Assembly: GCA_017644005.1 (NCBI GenBank)
Contig: JAEPMJ010000002.1
Location: 124,001-188,000 of the forward strand
Reading direction: 5' to 3'
DNA: 64,000 nt
DNA from: Rhizobiaceae bacterium
GTDB lineage: Bacteria; Pseudomonadota; Alphaproteobacteria; Rhizobiales; Rhizobiaceae
Positions 8,831-17,439 of the stretch are shown in pieces (position 1 is the stretch's first letter; each line of letters begins with the position of its first letter). Below the pieces are notes generated by a model. The model was given only the letters and a program-made list of their open reading frames with translations, was not told where the DNA came from and did not search any database. The translations under genes and the position numbers were made by a program.

Positions 8831-9733
8831 GTGCTTTCACTCGACAAAGATTTCCTGAAGGGGTCGATCCCCCCACTCGTCACGCCCTTCAAGAATGGCG
8901 TCGTCGACTACGACGCCTATGCCGGACTGGTCGAGTTTCAGGTCAGGGAAGGCTCGCACGGCATCCTCATCAATGGGACAACGTCGGAACCTGCATCGCT
9001 GACCGTCGAGGAGCGCAATCGTCTGATCGATGTCGGCGTTGAAGCCGCCGCGGGCCGTGTTACCGTTGTCGCAGCCACCGGCTCCCAGAGTTTTGCTGAA
9101 ACTGAGATCCTGACCAAACACGCCGCAGGCAAGAAGGGCGTCGATGCCCTCCTGATCGTAACGCCATACTACTCGCGCCCGCCGCAGCGTGGCCTCGTCG
9201 AGTATTACCGGGTACTCAACGCGATGCACGACAAACCGTGGATGATCTACCACATCCCAGGTCGCGCCGCCGTTGACGTGAAACTCGAAACCGCCAGGGA
9301 AATCGACAAAGTCTGCCCGACATTCGCCGGTATGAAACACGCCTCCCTCGACCTTGCTTATGTGTCGGATCTGCTTGAAGCGATCAGCCATGACCTCAGG
9401 ATTTTCGTCGGTCTTGAAGACCTGTCCTTTCCGATGATGGCGGTGGGTGCTTGCGGTCTGATGAACGCCGTTGGCAACCTGCGGCCAAAACCGCTCTCGG
9501 AAATGTGCGAAGCTGTCTGGGCAGGCGACCTGAACCGGGCGCGCGACCTTCATCACAAGCTCTTCGAGATCAACAAGGCCGTTTTTTACGACATCAACCC
9601 GATCCCGATGAAATACATGATGAAAAGGATCGGGATCTTGCCTGAAAACGAACACCGGCTGCCGCTGATGCCAGCTACGGCCGAACTTGAAACACGTCTT
9701 GATGGCGTGCTGAAAAAAACCGGGCTTCTCTGA
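8831..9733 (+). CDS. DapA/HpaI-position aldolase (dihydrodipicolinate synthase family)
   Basis: A class I (Schiff-base) aldolase of 300 residues in the DHDPS/N-acetylneuraminate lyase family. The lysine is Lys169 in FAGMKHASLD, with partner Tyr140 (MIYHIPGR) and a GTTSE motif at about 49-53, where DHDPS has GTTGE. The GTG start follows GGGGAGGA by five bases. The altered GTTSE motif and the hpa context argue against lysine biosynthesis. It may replace the usual class II HpaI, cleaving 2,4-dihydroxyhept-2-enedioate to pyruvate and succinate semialdehyde. That role is inferred. Confidence 0.82.
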   Translation: MLSLDKDFLKGSIPPLVTPFKNGVVDYDAYAGLVEFQVREGSHGILINGTTSEPASLTVEERNRLIDVGVEAAAGRVTVVAATGSQSFAETEILTKHAAGKKGVDALLIVTPYYSRPPQRGLVEYYRVLNAMHDKPWMIYHIPGRAAVDVKLETAREIDKVCPTFAGMKHASLDLAYVSDLLEAISHDLRIFVGLEDLSFPMMAVGACGLMNAVGNLRPKPLSEMCEAVWAGDLNRARDLHHKLFEINKAVFYDINPIPMKYMMKRIGILPENEHRLPLMPATAELETRLDGVLKKTGLL

Positions 9734-10587
9734 TGCGGCTGCTGACCTTCAACATCGGCGGAGACCTGAAACCTGGCGCACTCGTCGGTGAGGATGGTGT
9801 TGCCGACCTCAGCGCGCGGATGGGTGCGAGAAGCGTTCGTCAGATCATCGCAGAAGGTCGCCTCGGCGAGGCGCAAAAAGCTGCAACGGCAGCCGACTAC
9901 CGGCTGTCAGACATCGAACTGGAACAGCCGATGCCTGATGCCGATCGCATTTTCTGCGTCGGCGTCAACTACATGAACCGCAACGAGGAGTACAAGGACG
10001 GCTCGGCCGCGCCCAAATACCCCTCATTGTTCCTCCGTACGCCCGCCTCTTTCGTGGCGCATGGCAAGGCACTTACGGTGCCGCTGGAATCGGAGCAACT
10101 CGACTACGAAGGCGAGATCGTACTCGTGGTGGGCACGCCCGGCCGTCGGGTCCGGCAGGCCGACGCGATGTCTCATGTCGCTGGCCTCACGATCATGAAC
10201 GAAGGCTCGATCCGCGACTGGGTCCGCCACGGCAAATTCAACGTCACCCAGGGCAAGAACTTCGACGGATCCGGCGGCATCGGTCCATGGATCGAGACCG
10301 ATCTGGCGAAATTCGACGTCGTCGCCGGCATACATCTCGAAACTAGGGTCAATGGCGAGGTTCGGCAGAGGGACACCACGAACTCCATGGCCTTCCCTTT
10401 TGCGCGTATCATCGAATATGTATCAACCTTCACCCGGCTGATGCCTGGCGATCTGATCGCAACGGGCACGCCAACCGGCGCGGGAGCCCGCTTCGAACCG
10501 CCGATCTGGCTCAAACGGGGCGACGTGGTCGAGGTAACCGTCGAAGGCATCGGCACGTTGGTCAACGGAGTGGAAGAAGAGCATTGA
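9733..10587 (+). CDS. hpaG: Fumarylacetoacetate hydrolase family protein, HpaG-like decarboxylase
   Basis: A 284-residue single-domain FAH-family protein. It probably decarboxylates 5-oxopent-3-ene-1,2,5-tricarboxylate. Typical family motifs include FCVGVNYMNRNEEY, the acidic metal site LDYEGEIVLVVG, and the GDLIATGTPTGAG segment near the C-terminus. E. coli HpaG is twice as long, with two such domains; here the isomerase step would be covered by HpaF. The start overlaps the aldolase stop (TGATG). A hydratase function (HpaH) cannot be excluded, because no other HpaH is visible. Confidence 0.85.
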   Translation: MRLLTFNIGGDLKPGALVGEDGVADLSARMGARSVRQIIAEGRLGEAQKAATAADYRLSDIELEQPMPDADRIFCVGVNYMNRNEEYKDGSAAPKYPSLFLRTPASFVAHGKALTVPLESEQLDYEGEIVLVVGTPGRRVRQADAMSHVAGLTIMNEGSIRDWVRHGKFNVTQGKNFDGSGGIGPWIETDLAKFDVVAGIHLETRVNGEVRQRDTTNSMAFPFARIIEYVSTFTRLMPGDLIATGTPTGAGARFEPPIWLKRGDVVEVTVEGIGTLVNGVEEEH

Positions 10588-11057
10588 ACGAAGACGTAGA
10601 GCTTACGTTGCCCAGTTCTCATGAGGACCGGTTACTGCCACGCGATACGCGCCGTTCGCTGCCGATTGCGCTGCTGAGGGCACGCGAGGCTGTCATGTCC
10701 CGCTTTCGCCCCATGCTTGCCGAGCATGGGGTAACCGAACAGCAATGGCGCACGCTGCGTGTCCTCTACGAGTCAGGGACAATCGAGGCTACAGAACTTG
10801 CACAGCGCGCCTGCGTGCTGCCGCCGAGCCTGACACGCATCATTCTTGCACTTGAAGAACGGGGCCTCCTTACTCGCTCGCGCCATGAAAAAGACGGGCG
10901 GCGGGTGCTTCTCGATATCACCGCCGAGGGTCGGGCTTTGATAGCGGCCGTTACGCCTGAGAGCGCGGCCATCTACAAGGAGATGGAAACGCGTTTCGGC
11001 AAGGCGGAGATCGAGCGCCTGCTCGACCAGCTGGAAAAGCTCGTCAACGCACTCTGA
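10584..11057 (+). CDS. hpaR: MarR family regulator, HpaR-like
   Basis: A 157-residue winged-helix MarR protein beginning with TTG inside the hpaG stop (TTGA). The phrase PIALLRAREAVMSRFRPMLAEHGVTEQQWR is followed by LEERGLLTRSRHEKDGRRVLLDIT, the recognition wing; both are typical of homoprotocatechuate operon repressors. Its placement as the last gene of the aldolase-hpaG unit fits control of the hpa divergon. The 3' end overlaps the convergent IclR gene by 14 bases. Confidence 0.9.
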   Translation: MNEDVELTLPSSHEDRLLPRDTRRSLPIALLRAREAVMSRFRPMLAEHGVTEQQWRTLRVLYESGTIEATELAQRACVLPPSLTRIILALEERGLLTRSRHEKDGRRVLLDITAEGRALIAAVTPESAAIYKEMETRFGKAEIERLLDQLEKLVNAL

Positions 11058-11877
11058 CCGGTTTACGATCCGCTTCAGCGGCAACCCAGGCAGAGCGGTG
11101 CGGCGAGGTGCCGCCCTTCTCCGCACCGTAGAGCAACGCCTGGGCATGCCCGCAGGCCTGATGCAACCGCACCAGAGCTCGGGCACGCAATTCTGCCGTG
11201 AAACGCGAGGTTGGGCCGAATACGCTTAGACCGGCAATCATTCGCCCGGTACCCGTCAGAACGGGAACAGCAACAGCCGTGATCCCCTCTTCGCGCTCAC
11301 CTTCATTAAAGGCGTGGCTTTCGCGCGCCACGCGATCGAGTTCCATCCGCAACGCGTCTTTCGAGGTGATCGTGCGAGACGTCATGCGCGCGAGGTCAAG
11401 CTTATCGAAATAACTTTCCAGTTCCCGCTCTGGCAGGTGCGCCAGCCAGACCTTCCCATGTGCGGTGCAATAGGCCTCCAGCCGGCTGCCAACGCGAATA
11501 TCGACCGAAAGCGCCCGGCTTGGCGTCGCACGCGCAATGCACATTACCATGCCATCGTGATAGATGGTTGCCATGGTCGCCTCGTTGAGGTCTGCCGTCA
11601 TCGCATTCAGGACCGGCTGAAGTATGCGCCCCAGCTCTTCTTCCCGTAACGCCAGGTCGCCGAGTTCCACCAGCATGTAACCCAACCGGTACTGACCCTT
11701 GCCGGTTTGAACCAGCGCCCCTTCATGTTCGAGCGTCTTCAGGAAACGATGTGCGGTGATGCCGTTCATGCCCAACGCCCGCACGACGTCCGCAGCCCTG
11801 ATCTCGCTATGCCCCTTGGAAAACAACTTCAAAATGCTGAAAGCCTTGGACACTGAGTTGTTAAGCTGCGTTGCCAC
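11044..11877 (-). CDS. IclR family transcriptional regulator
   Basis: A 277-residue regulator with an N-terminal winged HTH (SVSKAFSILKLF through GMNGITAHRFLKTLEHEGALV) and an IclR effector-binding domain. GSRLEAYCTAHGKVWLAHL is the typical effector-domain stretch. It stands immediately upstream of the TRAP transporter on the same strand, 27 bases before the DctM start, so it may be co-ordinated with that importer or regulate the aromatic genes. The ligand is unknown, but IclR proteins commonly sense aromatic acids. Confidence 0.9.
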   Translation of the reverse strand: MATQLNNSVSKAFSILKLFSKGHSEIRAADVVRALGMNGITAHRFLKTLEHEGALVQTGKGQYRLGYMLVELGDLALREEELGRILQPVLNAMTADLNEATMATIYHDGMVMCIARATPSRALSVDIRVGSRLEAYCTAHGKVWLAHLPERELESYFDKLDLARMTSRTITSKDALRMELDRVARESHAFNEGEREEGITAVAVPVLTGTGRMIAGLSVFGPTSRFTAELRARALVRLHQACGHAQALLYGAEKGGTSPHRSAWVAAEADRKPVRVR

Positions 11878-11904
11878 ATGCCGTTCCTTTACTGCCGCCC
11901 GGCA

Positions 11905-13227
11905 TCAGCCGAGCCACGCCGGGAAAAACAGCACAATACCCGGAAACGCAATAAGCAAGGCAACCCGCAAAAGCTCCACCAGAAAAAAGGGAAGCGCTCC
12001 TTTGAAGGTATCCATCATGGGAACATCGCGCGCCAGCGAGTTGATGACAAATACGTTCATGCCAACCGGTGGCGTGATAAGGCCGAGTTCCACAACAATG
12101 AGCGCCAGAATGCCAAACCATACCTTCAGATCCATCAGCGGCATGCCGAATTCCAGTTGCGCGATCACCGGCCAGAAAAACGGCGTGGCAAGCAGGATCA
12201 TGGACAAGCTGTCCATCAGGCACCCAAGCACGATGAGCGCGACAAGAAGCAGGATGAGAACCGTGTAGGGTTCAAGCCCGGAATTCAGCATCATGTCGGC
12301 CGCAGCCTGCGGAACGCCGCCACGCGACATGAATATCTTCAAAAGTTCGGCGCCGAAAACGATGAGATAGATCATCCCCGCGGTCCGGGCGGTGCCGAGA
12401 ATGGCATCCACAAGATCGCGAAGACCTACCAGCCGCCGCGCCGCACCATAGGCAAGCACCAGAAAAACACCGATCGAGGCCGCAGGAGTCGGCGTAAAAT
12501 AGCCGGCATAGATGCCACCGATGACGAGCCCGAAGACAACGAGAACAGGAATGACCCCCAGACTTGCCGTCAGCAACTCGCGCCGCTCTACCCGCTGTCC
12601 CCTGGGACCGGCTTCAGGGTTGATGGCAGTGTAGATGGCGATCACGAGAATAAAGAGGGCGACGGCGATCAGCCCCGGAATGAGTGCCGCCGAGAACATG
12701 GTCACGATGTTTGCTTCGACGATGACCGCGTAGACCACAAGCACCACCGAAGGAGGAATCAGGATCCCAAGTACGCCGCCGGCTGCCAGAGTTCCCGTGG
12801 CCAGTGCTGGCGAATAGCGATAGCGGCGCAATTCCGGCAGCGCGACCATGCCCATGGTCGATGCCGTGGCCAGGGAGGAGCCTGAGACGGCGCCGAAACC
12901 TGCACACGCTGCGATAGCAGCCATCGCCACACCGCCGCGCAGGCGGCCGAGCCATGCATTTGCTGCCCTGAAAAGTGCCTGCGAAAGACCGGCCTTGCCA
13001 GCGATGTTGCCCATCAGAATGAACAGCGGCACCACCGAAAGATCGTAGTTTGAAAAGGTGCCATATGCCAATGTCTTCAATTGCGACAGGAGGACCGTAG
13101 GCCCGGACAGTGTCAGAATCCCGCCGATTCCCACGGCCGCCATCGCATAGGCGATCGGCACGCGAATCGCGATCAGGCCGACAAGAAGGCCCATGCCGAT
13201 GAGCCCAGCCAGCAGTCCAAAACTCAT
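11905..13227 (-). CDS. TRAP transporter large permease, DctM type
   Basis: A 440-residue inner-membrane protein with about twelve hydrophobic segments, the ion-coupled channel of a TRAP importer. Conserved phrases are SGSSLATASTMG, LGILIPPSVVLVVYAV and LITPPVGMNVFVIN. Its start overlaps the DctQ stop by four bases. The three TRAP genes are transcribed dctP-dctQ-dctM. The neighbouring hpa genes make a phenylacetate- or catechol-type acid a reasonable substrate, but nothing in the sequence proves it. Confidence 0.93.
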   Translation of the reverse strand: MSFGLLAGLIGMGLLVGLIAIRVPIAYAMAAVGIGGILTLSGPTVLLSQLKTLAYGTFSNYDLSVVPLFILMGNIAGKAGLSQALFRAANAWLGRLRGGVAMAAIAACAGFGAVSGSSLATASTMGMVALPELRRYRYSPALATGTLAAGGVLGILIPPSVVLVVYAVIVEANIVTMFSAALIPGLIAVALFILVIAIYTAINPEAGPRGQRVERRELLTASLGVIPVLVVFGLVIGGIYAGYFTPTPAASIGVFLVLAYGAARRLVGLRDLVDAILGTARTAGMIYLIVFGAELLKIFMSRGGVPQAAADMMLNSGLEPYTVLILLLVALIVLGCLMDSLSMILLATPFFWPVIAQLEFGMPLMDLKVWFGILALIVVELGLITPPVGMNVFVINSLARDVPMMDTFKGALPFFLVELLRVALLIAFPGIVLFFPAWLG

Positions 13228-13760
13228 GAAGTGGGCCTTCCTTCGCGCATGGGGTCACCCTCATCCTCCCGATCTGTCACGGCCCGTGTCTCCAGCAGGT
13301 TCAAGAGCGCCGAGACCGCCATCAGCAGCAGAGAAATCAGGATCGGAACGTAAGCGTACCAGAGAGGAACTTGGTGGATCGCGGTTGTCTCGCGATAGGT
13401 CTGCAGATCCTGAAGTCCGAAGAACATCCGCCAGAGCAGGAGCACTGCTAGTAGGAGCGCGAACAAGGCGCCAAGTGCTGCAAGCCGGGCAAGTGCGCGG
13501 CGGCCGAGATTGGCAGTGAATATGTCCGCCGTAACGTTTGCGCCCGTTATCTGACAGTAGGGAAGGAACATGAACATGCCGATGGCCACCCCCACCTGCA
13601 CGATCTCATGTACACCAGGAAAGGGCCGGTCAAAGAGAATGATCAGGGCGACGCTGTAGACGTTGACTGCGACAACGCCCAGGATGACAAGGCCTCCGAC
13701 CAAGGCCCACCAGCCGGTCGCTTTTCTGACCGCCAGAAAGATGTCTTTACTCCCGGGCAT
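13224..13760 (-). CDS. TRAP transporter small permease, DctQ type
   Basis: A 178-residue membrane protein with four hydrophobic helices (GGLVILGVVAVNVYSVALIIL, VGVAIGMFMFLPYC, the LALLLAVLLLWRMFF region, YVPILISLLLMAVSALLNL). It is the standard length for the small TRAP subunit. It lies between the binding protein and DctM genes, with a 4-base overlap to the latter. Confidence 0.9.
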   Translation of the reverse strand: MPGSKDIFLAVRKATGWWALVGGLVILGVVAVNVYSVALIILFDRPFPGVHEIVQVGVAIGMFMFLPYCQITGANVTADIFTANLGRRALARLAALGALFALLLAVLLLWRMFFGLQDLQTYRETTAIHQVPLWYAYVPILISLLLMAVSALLNLLETRAVTDREDEGDPMREGRPTS

Positions 13761-13773
13761 CGTCGCCTGTCCT

Positions 13774-14823
13774 TCAGTTGCTTTGTTTTGCGACGGCCTC
13801 GCGTGCCGCGTCCACCAGCTTGCTCCCGTCTATTCCCTGGCCGTTCACCTCCTCGACCCAGCGTGCAACCACCGGTTCGACTGCATCCACAAACGCCGCA
13901 GTCTCTTCTGGCGAGAGCACTATATGCTGGTTTCCAGCCTTGACCGCGATGTCGATGCCGTGATCGTCGATCCGGCGCCAGGTCTCACCGACTTCCCGCA
14001 ACCAGTCCTTGCCGGAATTGTCGAGGAAAATCTGCTGAATATCTTCAGGCAGGCTGTTCCATCGATCGAGATTCATGGACACCTGAAAAACAGTGGTTCC
14101 AAGACGACGGCTCTCGGCAAGTTCGACCTGGTAGTCGGTCAGGTCCTGAAGCTGCAGCGCGGGAATGATCTCCCAGGGGATGAGACCGCCATCCGCGACG
14201 CCGCGTGAGAGCGCCTGCGGAAAATCGGGAACCGGCATTGAGACCGGATTCGCGCCGAGCGCCTCGATCACCCAGGCGCCAGTTCGCGTGGGGATCCTCA
14301 TGGTGGTTCCCTTAAGATCCTCGGGCTTGCGTACCTCGCGGTCCGCCATGTGGATCGCCTGGCCAGCATGAACATGCTGGAACAGAACTTTCACTCCCAC
14401 ATGCTCCTCGGAGAAATACGTATCGAACATCTCAGAAAGAGCCAGATTGGTGGCGACAGGATCGTTGGTATGGATGTTCGGGAGTTCGAACACCTCGGTG
14501 CGCGGGAAAAGCCCTGGTGTGTAGCCGTTGACCGTCCAGACGAGGTCGACAACACCGTCACGTACCTGACGAATTAGCTCTCCCGGCCTGCCTCCGAGAG
14601 ACATGGAGGGAAATATCTCTATGTCGACCCGGCCTTCGGCCGCCTCCTCTATCCGCTTCGCCCAGGGTTCCAGCATATCGACCTGCGCTGGCGCTTTCGG
14701 ACCCAGGAAGTGATGCAGCGTCAGTTTGACCGGCTCCTGCGACTGGGCAGAAACGGACAGTGAAACCGACAGCGCGATGACGCCGCCGGCGAACGCGCCG
14801 AGGCGCGAGAGAATTCGCTTCAT
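13774..14823 (-). CDS. TRAP transporter solute-binding protein, DctP type
   Basis: A periplasmic binding protein of 349 residues. The ATG at 14823 gives a clean signal peptide (MKRILSRLGAFAGGVIALSV, cleaved after about SVSAQS); a longer in-frame start upstream would spoil it and is rejected. The family hallmark Arg lies in the DLKGTTMRIPTRTG region, with VDLVWTVNGYTPGLFP before it. It is the first gene of the TRAP operon, facing the divergent ThDP enzyme gene across a 310-base gap. Confidence 0.92.
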   Translation of the reverse strand: MKRILSRLGAFAGGVIALSVSLSVSAQSQEPVKLTLHHFLGPKAPAQVDMLEPWAKRIEEAAEGRVDIEIFPSMSLGGRPGELIRQVRDGVVDLVWTVNGYTPGLFPRTEVFELPNIHTNDPVATNLALSEMFDTYFSEEHVGVKVLFQHVHAGQAIHMADREVRKPEDLKGTTMRIPTRTGAWVIEALGANPVSMPVPDFPQALSRGVADGGLIPWEIIPALQLQDLTDYQVELAESRRLGTTVFQVSMNLDRWNSLPEDIQQIFLDNSGKDWLREVGETWRRIDDHGIDIAVKAGNQHIVLSPEETAAFVDAVEPVVARWVEEVNGQGIDGSKLVDAAREAVAKQSN

Positions 14824-15133
14824 GGTTAGTCTCCTCCACATTGATGGCGGCTTCAGCAAACGTAAGCCAGCAAGCCACATCGTGAACATAGAGCCAAATC
14901 GTACACTATGTAAAATAGTAATTTCTCATATAGATACGATTGACAGGATTCTGATCGGCCGCATCCATCTCCCGCGTCGCGTCGAGAATCGTCGTTTCAA
15001 CCGCTGAGAGTATCGCCTTAAGGCGCGCTAGCCGCAAAGTTGGACTCGAATGACAACCGTCGCCATCCACCATTGACGTAATCTGACAACCTGTTATCTC
15101 TATTTAAGATAACAATATTTCAATTATAGAAAG
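14824..15133. other. 310-base intergenic region, divergent promoters
   Basis: There is no credible gene here. The stretch is AT-rich at both ends, fitting divergent promoters for the TRAP operon (left) and the ThDP enzyme (right). A TTGACG at 15073-15078 could be a -35 for the right-hand gene. The inverted repeat listed separately overlaps the expected -10. Confidence 0.6.
15093..15113. promoter_or_regulatory. Perfect inverted repeat, probable operator
   Basis: GTTATCT and AGATAAC form 7-base perfect arms around a 7-base spacer. The repeat ends 20 bases before the ThDP enzyme ATG and starts about 15 bases after a TTGACG hexamer. A repressor bound here would block the promoter. The regulator could be the IclR or the AraC protein of this region; this is not decidable by eye. 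Confidence 0.5.
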
Positions 15134-16837
15134 ATGAATGCAACCCAAATTCACCTGACCGCTGGCGGCGCCCTCCTCGCTCGGCTGAAAAGGCTCGGCG
15201 TTGACTATATTTTCGCTAATTCGGGCACGGATTTTCCGCCGATCATCGAGGGCTTGGCGGAAGCTGCGGCAAAGAAAGTCGACCTGCCCCAGGCACTCAT
15301 CATGCCCCATGAAAACTGCGCCATGGGGATGGCTCACGGCTATTATCTTGCTACCGGCCGCTCACAGGCGGTGATGGCGCACACCAATGTCGGGCTCGCA
15401 AACAGCGCGATCGGTGCCATCAACGCAGCCGTTGAGAACATCCCCGTACTGTTGTTCTCGGGTCGCACGCCGGTCACCGAAAAAGGACGTTTCGGCGCGC
15501 GCACTGTGCCAATCGGTTGGGGTCAGGAAATGCGCGACCAGAACGCCCTCGTGAGAGAGGCTTCGAAATGGGACTATGAATTGCGCTTTCCCGAGCAGGC
15601 CACTGAACTCGTCGACCGCGCTTTCGCCATCGCCAATTCCACGCCCAAAGGCCCGGTTTATGCCAGCCTGCCGCGCGAGGTGTTGTGCGAACCCTATCCG
15701 TATCAGGATATCGGTGACGCTCCGCGCATGGTCCCTGCAGTTGTGGGGCCTGACAGCCGTCAGATAACGCAGGCCGCCGAGTGGATCGCCGGCGCGAAAA
15801 AACCGGTCATCTTTGCCCAGCACGGCGCGGGCAGTGCGGCCGGTTTCAGGGCGCTGGCCGAGATCGCCGAGCGCTGGGCTGTTCCGGTATGCCAGTACTG
15901 GGCGGTTCAGCTCGCCGTTCCCACGGACCACCCGATGCATGCCGGAACCGACCCGGCACCGCTTCTTGAGGATGCGGATGTCGTCCTGGTTCTGGATTCA
16001 CTGGCCCCCTGGTCCGCGGAACTGCACACGCCGCCTGCGGATTGCCGGATCGTCCATCTCGGCCCCGACCCGTTGAAGGCGCGCATGCCCATTCGCAACT
16101 TCCGCTCGGATCTGTCGATCGCCTGCGAACTTGAGGACGGCATCCTCGCGCTCAAGGCCGCGCTGGCTGGCAAGACCACGCCTTCCGGCGTGGAGGCGCG
16201 CCGCGCCCGGATCGTTGCGGCTTCCAACGCGCAAAGACGAAGCGCATTGGATAAGGTCGATGCGGGTTCCGACAGTGTGATGAGTGCCGACTGGGTGGCC
16301 AAATGCGTGTCCGACGCCATTGCCGGAAAAGAGGCGGTTCTGCTTTCAGAGCGCGGTTGCCCCATGCCCCCCATGACGCTCCGTCATCACCGCGCCTGGT
16401 ACCAGGAACCGCATGCCGGCGGCCTCGGCTGGGCCTTTCCAGCGGCTCTTGGCATGCAGTTGGCGGAACCTGAGCGGCTCGTGGTCGCCACCATGGGCGA
16501 TGGTTCCTACATGTTCTCCAATCCGGTTGCCTGTCACCAGATTGCGGAGGCTCTTGGCCTGCCGGTGCTGGTGATCATACTCAACAATGCCGAATGGTCG
16601 GCAGTGCGGCAGTCCGTGCTCGAAATCTATCCGGACGGCTATGCGTCAAAAACCAACCGGATGCCTCTGACCGGGCTCTCGCCCATACCCGATTTCACGA
16701 AAGTAGCCGAGGCCAGCCGTGCATGGACGCGGCATGTGGCCAGAGGTGAGGATTTGCCGGGCGTCCTGGCTGCCGCCATCGACCATATCGAGAAAAACCG
16801 AACACTGGCCCTCCTCGACGTCACCATTCGCAGCTGA
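15134..16837 (+). CDS. Thiamine-diphosphate-dependent enzyme (acetolactate synthase-like)
   Basis: A 567-residue enzyme of the ThDP decarboxylase/carboligase superfamily. The cofactor-activating Glu60 is in MPHENCAMG, and the ThDP/Mg motif runs from GDGSYMF to LNN, about 27 residues later. The three expected domains are present. Phrases such as GWGQEMRDQNALVREASKWDYELRF match the branch usually annotated only as 'thiamine pyrophosphate-requiring protein'. The next gene is a dihydroxyacetophenone-dioxygenase-like cupin. Because alpha-hydroxyketones are classic products or substrates of ThDP lyases, it may make or split the cupin's substrate; this is inference. Confidence 0.85.
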   Translation: MNATQIHLTAGGALLARLKRLGVDYIFANSGTDFPPIIEGLAEAAAKKVDLPQALIMPHENCAMGMAHGYYLATGRSQAVMAHTNVGLANSAIGAINAAVENIPVLLFSGRTPVTEKGRFGARTVPIGWGQEMRDQNALVREASKWDYELRFPEQATELVDRAFAIANSTPKGPVYASLPREVLCEPYPYQDIGDAPRMVPAVVGPDSRQITQAAEWIAGAKKPVIFAQHGAGSAAGFRALAEIAERWAVPVCQYWAVQLAVPTDHPMHAGTDPAPLLEDADVVLVLDSLAPWSAELHTPPADCRIVHLGPDPLKARMPIRNFRSDLSIACELEDGILALKAALAGKTTPSGVEARRARIVAASNAQRRSALDKVDAGSDSVMSADWVAKCVSDAIAGKEAVLLSERGCPMPPMTLRHHRAWYQEPHAGGLGWAFPAALGMQLAEPERLVVATMGDGSYMFSNPVACHQIAEALGLPVLVIILNNAEWSAVRQSVLEIYPDGYASKTNRMPLTGLSPIPDFTKVAEASRAWTRHVARGEDLPGVLAAAIDHIEKNRTLALLDVTIRS

Positions 16838-16866
16838 ATCCCCATCCGATTTCACAGGAGTACACC

Positions 16867-17400
16867 ATGCCTGAAGCGGCCAAAAGCGAGTTCTGGAAGG
16901 ACCTCAAACCCATTACGCGGGTTTTCCAGCCTGATGCCAAGCCGGAAGTCTATATCCAGAACGCACCGAGCGATGACGAGCGCTATTACGTGCCCTTCAC
17001 GGACACCGTCTTCTCACGCCCCTTGTGGATTTCCCCGACCCAGAACAAATGGTGCGACATTCTGATGGCCAAATCCGCCGGCCTGGTGAACCGCCACTAC
17101 CACCCGCATGAGGTGTTCGCCTACACGATCTCGGGAAAATGGGGCTATCTGGAACATGACTGGACAGCGACCGCCGGCGATTTCGTCTATGAGACGCCGG
17201 GAGAAGGCCACACCCTCGTGGCGTTCGAACACGAAGAACCGATGAAGGCGATCTTTCAGGTGAAAGGTCCCTTGATCTGGCTCGACGAAGAGGGAGAGCC
17301 CGACGGCTTTTTCGATGTGCACAACTACATCGCGATGTGCCGCGCCCACTATGACAAGGTCGGGCTCGGCGCCGACTATATCGATCGCCTCTTCCGGTAG
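16867..17400 (+). CDS. Cupin dioxygenase, 2,4'-dihydroxyacetophenone dioxygenase family
   Basis: A 177-residue single-domain cupin. Metal ligands are probably His77 and His79 (NRHYHPHEVFAY) with His115 (GEGHTLVAF). Whole stretches (YYVPFTDTVFSRPLWISP, KSAGLVNRHYHPH, YTISGKWGYLEHDW) are those of 2,4'-dihydroxyacetophenone dioxygenases. Those enzymes split the bond between carbonyl and hydroxymethyl carbons to give 4-hydroxybenzoate and formate. It follows the ThDP enzyme by 29 bases with a good AGGAG site. The exact ring substitution of its substrate is unknown. Confidence 0.85.
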   Translation: MPEAAKSEFWKDLKPITRVFQPDAKPEVYIQNAPSDDERYYVPFTDTVFSRPLWISPTQNKWCDILMAKSAGLVNRHYHPHEVFAYTISGKWGYLEHDWTATAGDFVYETPGEGHTLVAFEHEEPMKAIFQVKGPLIWLDEEGEPDGFFDVHNYIAMCRAHYDKVGLGADYIDRLFR

Positions 17401-17412
17401 AGGTTCTGATAG

Positions 17413-17437
17413 GCCCGCGTGCTCACGCGGGCTTCTT
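17413..17437 (+). terminator. Rho-independent-like terminator
   Basis: GCCCGCGT-GCTC-ACGCGGGC forms a perfect 8-bp GC-rich stem with a tetraloop, followed by TTCTT. It lies in the 39-base gap between the converging cupin and SDR genes and can serve the plus strand. Confidence 0.75.
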
Positions 17438-17439
17438 GA

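Noticed and set aside
8831-9733. DapA-like gene considered as the housekeeping lysine-pathway dapA
   Set aside because: Its GTTSE motif is altered and it is co-transcribed with hpaG and hpaR inside the homoprotocatechuate block.
11878-12885. Plus-strand 335-codon frame
   Set aside because: It is an Arg/His/Gln-rich shadow of the DctM gene on the other strand.
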